Source: Schistocerca nitens (lineage: Eukaryota; Arthropoda; Insecta; Orthoptera; Acrididae). Taken from it: a DNA stretch of 64,000 bases. The DNA lies in assembly GCF_023898315.1 (NCBI RefSeq), contig NC_064615.1, positions 910,568,742 through 910,632,741 of the forward strand. The letters run 5' to 3'. The position numbers were made by a program, and so were the translations under genes. The notes below the pieces were generated by a model that had not been told where the DNA came from, searched no databases, and was given only the letters and a program-made list of their open reading frames with translations. This document shows positions 58,767-64,000 of the stretch, in pieces; within the stretch, counting starts at the first letter, position 1, and every line of letters begins with the position of its first letter.

Positions 58767-61700
58767 TTACCCTATACCCATTCTATTAAATATTATTTTA
58801 AGCATATTGCCGAAATTTTTGCCATGATTGGGATAGCTGCAGGTTTTCGCGAATTCGATTTCCATAAACATCTTGAATTCCAAGTGATCGTCACCACCAA
58901 GTTTATTGAAAACATAGCTGGAATAGTTGCCCAGCAACCACATAACTACGTTATTTTTCGCCGGCGGATAATATCGCACGTCGGGTCGAGACAACACAGT
59001 TGAAGGTATGTTGGCGGTTGTAGTCCTGGTAACAATGGCTATTTTTTCTCTCAGCCAGCCCCAATTTCGTGCACGTTCTCCGCAGGTATAACGGTGCATA
59101 ACGGTATCCACCAGTTGACAGCTATGGCAGAGGGTTGTATCACTGAGTCCGATTTTATGCAGCCTCTCATTGGTGCTAATCACATCATTGATTGCTTTGT
59201 ACCATGCAGTTCGAGAGGCTGAAGTAAGGACACGGGAGCTGACATTACGCCATACCACATCCCAGTTGATGCCACTGTACTTCGTAACAATTGGATTCGG
59301 ACCCTCGTGTTGTCGCCAGTATGCCAATATTGCTGGAGCCGCTAAATGTCGAGAATTTAAGAGTTCTCGACCGATGTAGCTGCGTGCAAAGTAATAATCT
59401 CGGATGTGTTTGAGCTTGTAACTGATGGTCTGAATGTTCAGCGGGGGGTCAAGACTTTGCGGCCTGACGGCGGTGAATAATTGCGCCGTAATGCCCGAAG
59501 GGTAATTGTTAAGAATAGAGACCGTCCTTGTAACATAGAGAGCTGCTGCCTTTTTCTTGATGTCGACTAAGCCCATCCCTCCGTTTAGGGGGTGGAGTGT
59601 TGCAGTTTTGGCAGATACGCGAAAAATTTCCCCGCGCCAAATAAAATTAGTGATCTTCGACATAATATTTCTAGCAAGTACTGCAGGGAGCGGCAGAAGC
59701 TGCGCCATGTAATACGCCTTTGATAAAATACAGGCGTTGATAAGTTGAATACGATCAAATTGGTTGAGGCTGCGATGGTAATTATCAATTAGGGCACCAT
59801 TTATTTTACGTGCTACATCCCGCCAGTTAGCCGCTATCATCTTTAGAGAGGACGCCGTCAACATGATCCCTAGAGCCTTGTGTACTTTGACTTGTGTAGC
59901 ATAATCAATACGCAAATGCTGGAGGCCACAGAGGTTCAGAAATTTGCTTTTTTGTTCATTTAACTGCGCCCCTGACGCCAGACAGTATTTCCGAAGTTCA
60001 GTCGCTAATATGGTGACATCATCGACATTGCGAATCACCACACCCACATCGTCGGCATAGGCTCCGATTACACTTTTTATCCCAGAAATGGTAATCCCAG
60101 TGAGTTTCGTCTGCAACTGTTGTAACAGAGGTTCAAGGGAGAGTACAAAAAGCAACATGGACAAGGGGCTCCCTTGTGGAACCCCTCTGTTGATTTGTAT
60201 TGGCCGCGTCAGTTGTGAGTTAACGGAAAGATTTGCAGTGATTCCCATGGCCACGTTTTTAATCATGTCAATCGTGTTCCGAGAGAAACCCAATCTTTGC
60301 ATAGTCTCGAGGAGGTATGCGTGATTTACAAGATCAAAAGCTTTAAAAAAATCAAGAAAGATCAGCCCACATTTCATGTTACTAGCGCTCGTTAAAGCAA
60401 TGACGTCTCGGTAAAAAGCAGCCGTTTGCAGAATTGTTCGTCTAAAGGCACATGTCTGCTGTTGGCCTATGATTTTAGCAGTGAGTGGCATGAGTCTCAC
60501 GTTAATTGCGCGAGCCACGATCTTATAATCAGAGTTTAATAACGAGATTGGTCGGAAATTGTTGATAGTTTTAGTACCTCTGTTTTTAGGGAGAAGCACA
60601 ATTTTACATTCCTTAAAGACGGGTGGGACAGACGTTCCTTGCAAGACTTCGTTCACGACTTGAGTAATTTTGTCCCCGATGATGTGCCAATAGCGCTTGT
60701 AAAATTCAACTGGTAAGCCATCAGGGCCAGGGGATTTCTTAAGTGGCGAACTGCAGACGACCTCCAAAACATCTTTATTACTGAAGGCTAACGAGATGGA
60801 GTCATTGTCTTCCCTTGTTACGGTAGATGAAATGGCGCTAAACAGTCCATCATAGCAGTCGTCGTGTAGAGCCGCTGATGCGTAGGTGTTGACATAATAG
60901 TCGTGCAGAGCGTTGACAATCTCTCGCTGAGTGTCAATCGTTTTTCCATCCTCGAGTTTCAGGGCATCAATAAAAGTCCGCCTCCTGTTCTTTGTATGTG
61001 TGACGAGGTGGTACAGAGCGGCTGCTTCATCATCTCTGACCGACGTCACTTTAGATTTTATCTTAAGGCCGTCCAGTTGCATCCTCTTCAGGCTGATTAA
61101 TTTTGCCTTTATTTTCCGAATGTCGTCGATTCTGGTAGTCGTCGCGTCCGCACGATCGTACAGGTCCCGTAAGATTGTGTAATAAAATTCCATCGTCTTT
61201 TTGATCTCCGCCGCCCTTTCAATTCCGAAGTACATGATGACATTTCGCAGTTTCGGCTTGGCCTGCAGAGTCCACCACTCTATAGTGCTACGAAATCTGT
61301 TAGTAGCGCGCAAGCACTGCTCCCAAGCTCGACGCACCCCCTCCTCCAGCTCAACATCCGTTAACAAAGACACATTCAGGTTCCATTGACTTTTATACCA
61401 GCGTGTGGGTTGCGGAAGTAATTTCAGGCACGCGATGACACCACTGTGATCGGAGAAACTGGAGGGGATCGTCTCTACTTTTAATAAATCAGTCTCGAAA
61501 ACGTCTGAAACATAAATCCTGTCGATTCTGCTACAGGAATTCGCGACGATGTGCGTGAAGCGGACCAACGTCGGGTACCGAATTTCCCACGCATCTTTAA
61601 GTTTGAGGTCGGTCACGAGGCGCTTTAATTCAGACGAATAATTAAAATTTGGGGACTGATCTTTCCGGGATAAGACACAATTAAAATCACCACCAATGAT

Positions 61701-62090
61701 AAGGCGTCGGGGATTTTTCCTAAATAAATAGAGTATATGTTCCCGAAAAAAAGTAGCGCGTTCTGCTCGATAGGTATTACCAGAAGGTGCGTACAAGTTG
61801 ATGATGGTGACGCCGTAAACGGTGATCCCCACCCCTCTACCCGATTCCAATTTTTCAATCTCAGTAACCGGAATCCCTTCTCTAATTAAGATTGCGGTCC
61901 CCACGCTCGTTTCCGGGGAAAAATTCGTAATTCCGACAAACCCAGGAAGAGTAAAAAGTGGCATGGACACCTCCTGTAAAAGTGCTATATCAGTTCCTGA
62001 CTCATACAGATATTGTTTTAATGCATTCAGTTTCACTTCTGATCTGATTTTATTAATATTGAGGGTCGTGATCGTATAAGCCTGTGACAT
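58767..62090 (-). CDS. LINE ORF2: APE endonuclease-reverse transcriptase (copy 2)
   Basis: Translation identical to copy 1, with the ATG at 62090. All endonuclease motifs (QEV, GGDFNC, SRIDRIY, SDHSG) and RT motifs (FRPISLLN, FLDFFKAFD, GVPQGSPLS, YADD) are present and the frame is open to the stop, so this copy is also apparently coding-competent. Confidence 0.95.
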   Translation of the reverse strand: MSQAYTITTLNINKIRSEVKLNALKQYLYESGTDIALLQEVSMPLFTLPGFVGITNFSPETSVGTAILIREGIPVTEIEKLESGRGVGITVYGVTIINLYAPSGNTYRAERATFFREHILYLFRKNPRRLIIGGDFNCVLSRKDQSPNFNYSSELKRLVTDLKLKDAWEIRYPTLVRFTHIVANSCSRIDRIYVSDVFETDLLKVETIPSSFSDHSGVIACLKLLPQPTRWYKSQWNLNVSLLTDVELEEGVRRAWEQCLRATNRFRSTIEWWTLQAKPKLRNVIMYFGIERAAEIKKTMEFYYTILRDLYDRADATTTRIDDIRKIKAKLISLKRMQLDGLKIKSKVTSVRDDEAAALYHLVTHTKNRRRTFIDALKLEDGKTIDTQREIVNALHDYYVNTYASAALHDDCYDGLFSAISSTVTREDNDSISLAFSNKDVLEVVCSSPLKKSPGPDGLPVEFYKRYWHIIGDKITQVVNEVLQGTSVPPVFKECKIVLLPKNRGTKTINNFRPISLLNSDYKIVARAINVRLMPLTAKIIGQQQTCAFRRTILQTAAFYRDVIALTSASNMKCGLIFLDFFKAFDLVNHAYLLETMQRLGFSRNTIDMIKNVAMGITANLSVNSQLTRPIQINRGVPQGSPLSMLLFVLSLEPLLQQLQTKLTGITISGIKSVIGAYADDVGVVIRNVDDVTILATELRKYCLASGAQLNEQKSKFLNLCGLQHLRIDYATQVKVHKALGIMLTASSLKMIAANWRDVARKINGALIDNYHRSLNQFDRIQLINACILSKAYYMAQLLPLPAVLARNIMSKITNFIWRGEIFRVSAKTATLHPLNGGMGLVDIKKKAAALYVTRTVSILNNYPSGITAQLFTAVRPQSLDPPLNIQTISYKLKHIRDYYFARSYIGRELLNSRHLAAPAILAYWRQHEGPNPIVTKYSGINWDVVWRNVSSRVLTSASRTAWYKAINDVISTNERLHKIGLSDTTLCHSCQLVDTVMHRYTCGERARNWGWLREKIAIVTRTTTANIPSTVLSRPDVRYYPPAKNNVVMWLLGNYSSYVFNKLGGDDHLEFKMFMEIEFAKTCSYPNHGKNFGNMLKIIFNRMGIG

Positions 62091-62129
62091 AATAACAGGA
62101 TGTCTGAGAGAAGGAGGGATCAACTGCCT

Positions 62130-63671
62130 TTAATTATCCACATCTCCATGCCATTCCATCTTAGTAGCGGCCGCGGAATTCGTGTCTGGAACGTCACTGA
62201 GTTGTTCTCTTGCGTCTTTGTTTTTACTCTTTTTCCGGACAGCATTAACATTGGGCGGCACTCGGATCCTGTGACGGACACTGTGTAGCACCGCTGCAGT
62301 CGGAGGCGTGGGAGGATCTTGGGTGATGTCAAGCTTCTCTCCTGACAAATCTTGCGCCGGGAGCGGAAGCGCCGAACCCTCTGGCGAGCGATCAGCTGAG
62401 CCACCACTGTCACTATCAGCTTGTTTGGCAATACTCGCTGCCCGAAGCTGTTTGTTGTCACTGACAGTCCCGGGCTGCTGTGTTTGTATACCGTCGCGGA
62501 GTTGTTGACATTCATGTTGTTCTGAGGCCAGGGCCGGAACGGCTGCCACGCGTTGTGTACCGTCCGCGCTTGGAGACACTGTTTGTATACCATCACAGTG
62601 AGCCTCGACGTGTGTACTTCCAGCAGACACGTGCGCCACACCTACTTGTTGACCTTCCTGAGTGTGCTGTTGCGGAAGTTCTGAGACAGGAGCCTGCGGT
62701 AACTGAATGGCATCTACGGAAATATCTGCGCTTGAAATTGCCGTAGAAGAATCGGCCACAATCTCTGCACCGGTTATAACTTTTGCGTCCGAAGCTGTTC
62801 CCCGGACGTCCGGTTCCGCGGTCTCGTGCGTACTGCAGGTGTCATCATCAGAGTCACGGCTGTCACAAGTTCGACGCCTCTTATTAGTCGTGGCATCGAC
62901 TTTCGCCGGTGGCTTAGCACCAATATCTCTCCTAACCAGGGCCGGAAACTCTTCAGGGCGAATTACTCGTAGCTCTTCCGAAGGTACGTCAGAACTAGGG
63001 ACCTCACGCTCTATCATAGGTTTATCCGCCACTACATCAGCCAACGTAAGCCGTTTACGCTGCTGCAACGAATTTTTGAGCACAAATATTCGCCTGGGGC
63101 AGTCCTGACGCAAGTGACCACTCTCATTACAGATATGGCATGTGGGAGGTTGGCCACTGTAAGTAACGTGAGCCCTATAGTCACAAACGGTAATATGGGA
63201 GGGTATATTCTGCTTTATATGCATTTCTACAGATCGGACGCCACTGAAACATTGTAACCTGTGCTGGTTCGACCACCGTTCGTTTCGAATCTGCTTGATA
63301 TCCCCGAATTTAGACAGAACCTCCTTCAGATAACAATTTTCTACTTCAGGAGGTAAGTGAAAGATACGCACATTGGTATACTCGACGTCGGCATTGGAAA
63401 TGAGCACAGTACTTACAGACTCGTCCCGGTGCCGAAAAACAGCTCTCCCTCCGTGTGTCGTCATAATCTTTTCCAGTAACACAGGATTCAGCAATTTTAC
63501 AAAGAAACAATATTGCTCGGTATCGTAATACGCAGTGTGCACTTGATCAGAGGTAATCCCAATAACATCCACAATCCAATCATGTATCTCCAAGGAACTA
63601 GGCTGCACATAACGGGTAGACTTGTCGAAATCAAAACGGAGTGTACACTTTCGCGGAAATAACCTGGACAT
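62130..63671 (-). CDS. LINE ORF1: RNA-binding gag-like protein (copy 2)
   Basis: Translation identical to copy 1, ATG at 63671, 513 residues, with the RRM-like stretch and the CCHC knuckle CHICNESGHLRQDC. It ends 39 nt before the ORF2 ATG and in the same frame. Confidence 0.88.
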   Translation of the reverse strand: MSRLFPRKCTLRFDFDKSTRYVQPSSLEIHDWIVDVIGITSDQVHTAYYDTEQYCFFVKLLNPVLLEKIMTTHGGRAVFRHRDESVSTVLISNADVEYTNVRIFHLPPEVENCYLKEVLSKFGDIKQIRNERWSNQHRLQCFSGVRSVEMHIKQNIPSHITVCDYRAHVTYSGQPPTCHICNESGHLRQDCPRRIFVLKNSLQQRKRLTLADVVADKPMIEREVPSSDVPSEELRVIRPEEFPALVRRDIGAKPPAKVDATTNKRRRTCDSRDSDDDTCSTHETAEPDVRGTASDAKVITGAEIVADSSTAISSADISVDAIQLPQAPVSELPQQHTQEGQQVGVAHVSAGSTHVEAHCDGIQTVSPSADGTQRVAAVPALASEQHECQQLRDGIQTQQPGTVSDNKQLRAASIAKQADSDSGGSADRSPEGSALPLPAQDLSGEKLDITQDPPTPPTAAVLHSVRHRIRVPPNVNAVRKKSKNKDAREQLSDVPDTNSAAATKMEWHGDVDN

Positions 63672-63862
63672 TTCAAACAAGAGCTAGCGGTTGAACCGCT
63701 AGAAGAACACAAGAACGAAAATCAAACACGAGATCAATATACACAAAATCAGAACACTTCACGGACAAAGAGAAAGTTAAGTAGTAATCACGACTTGTAA
63801 ACACGTGTCGGAACGGAGCACGTAACACGTCCGATCAGCACGGTGTCTCAGGCGCGACTGCT
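63672..63862 (-). promoter_or_regulatory. LINE 5' leader (copy 2)
   Basis: Same sequence as 14794-14984, including the tRNA-Ser-like outermost 15 nt at 63847-63861. Confidence 0.6.
63684..63702 (-). promoter_or_regulatory. Inverted repeat just upstream of the ORF1 start (copy 2)
   Basis: Same 7-bp-stem inverted repeat as 14806-14824, 12 nt before the ORF1 ATG. Confidence 0.55.
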
Positions 63863-64000
63863 ACGAAACGTGCCTGCGCTGTTAGGACACTAACCAGAGT
63901 GGGTAGCTGCATTCATCTCCCTGGCAGTGTCTTGCAGTCCTCCAAGTCTGTTGACCACAGGTGGACAGGTGTCGCATCTCTCTCGCCGTCACTTGTGTCC
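63863..64000. repeat. Array resumes: partial His-Glu spacer
   Basis: This matches 14985-15122 right of LINE copy 1, with one base difference near the very end (acttgtgtcc for acttgtggcc). The window ends before the Glu gene. Confidence 0.9.

Larger units (their letters stand above)
58324..63862 (-). mobile_element. Full-length LINE, copy 2, duplicated with its flanks
   Basis: The same element as 9451-14984, with the same left junction (Leu(CAG) A box) and right junction (acgaaacgtgcc, at 63863). Both ORF translations match copy 1 over their full lengths. The only differences I see are in the T-run lengths of the tail, about 5 bp in total. Identical junctions mean a block duplication within the array (or an assembly duplicate), not a second insertion. 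Confidence 0.95.
1..64000 (-). repeat. Tandem array of tRNA-gene repeat units (His-Glu-Leu-Leu)
   Basis: Apart from two LINE copies and one SINE, the whole window is a head-to-tail array of one tRNA-bearing repeat. I number units from the start of each tRNA-His gene: units 1-7 lie left of the first LINE, 8-37 between the LINEs, and a fragment follows the second. Three markers vary. The His-Glu spacer is short (S) or carries an 11-bp duplication (L). The base at gcgMcgcgg just after the first Leu(CAG) is A or C. The base at tataKattt in the Leu(AAG)-His spacer is G or T. Unit entries give these as tags, for example L/A/T. The tRNA genes look identical between units, so the array appears homogenised or recently amplified. 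All genes point the same way, each with its own terminator, so Pol III transcription is probably separate for each gene. Confidence 0.97.

Noticed and set aside
58324-63862. A second, independent LINE insertion at the same site
   Set aside because: Both junctions and the body are the same as copy 1, including the unusual right junction in the His-Glu spacer; block duplication is simpler.
1-64000. CRISPR-like or bacterial tRNA operon reading of the repeats
   Set aside because: The repeats are 1.3-1.6 kb with gene content and no short repeat-spacer pattern. The tRNAs have separate Pol III terminators and no encoded CCA, and LINE and SINE elements are present.
63990-64000. Base difference at the last bases of the window
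   Set aside because: One mismatch (gtgtcc for gtggcc) right at the window end; it could be a real variant or an end effect, and nothing can be built on it.

Overview
The window is eukaryotic, almost certainly insect and most likely orthopteran (grasshopper or locust). The evidence is eukaryotic tRNA genes with internal A and B boxes and Pol III T-run terminators, a complete two-ORF LINE, and a tRNA-derived SINE whose body I recall (not searched) as common in Schistocerca-type genomes. There are no ordinary protein-coding host genes.

Layout: nearly everything is one head-to-tail array of a tRNA-gene repeat, all genes on the minus strand. On the plus strand each unit reads His(GTG), Glu(CTC), one to three Leu(CAG), Leu(AAG). 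Unit lengths are 1,285, 1,296, 1,447, 1,458 or 1,620 bp. The differences come from the number of 162-bp Leu modules and an 11-bp duplication in the His-Glu spacer. By my count there are 177 intact tRNA genes (35 His, 37 Glu, 70 Leu-CAG, 35 Leu-AAG) and three broken ones. Units 12-20 form a three-unit higher-order repeat of 4,363 bp.

Two near-identical copies of a 5.5-kb LINE (9451-14984 and 58324-63862, minus strand) interrupt the array with the same junctions, about 48.9 kb apart. Each has an ORF1 with an RRM-like region and a CCHC knuckle, an ORF2 with an APE endonuclease and reverse transcriptase (L1/Tx1-like), and a long A-rich 3' tail. The tail ends inside the A box of a Leu(CAG) gene. 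A SINE (57373-57556) has cut a tRNA-His gene at the structurally equivalent A-box position.

Most notable: the LINE tail itself holds two exact copies and one degenerate copy of a tRNA D-arm/A-box sequence (AGTGGTTAAGG on the minus strand), the exact copies each directly preceded by an A run. Together with the two real insertions this suggests a LINE/SINE pair that targets tRNA A boxes and carries traces of earlier target sites. The LINE is also flanked by a 639-bp direct repeat of array sequence, either a very long target duplication or a deletion between neighbouring units.
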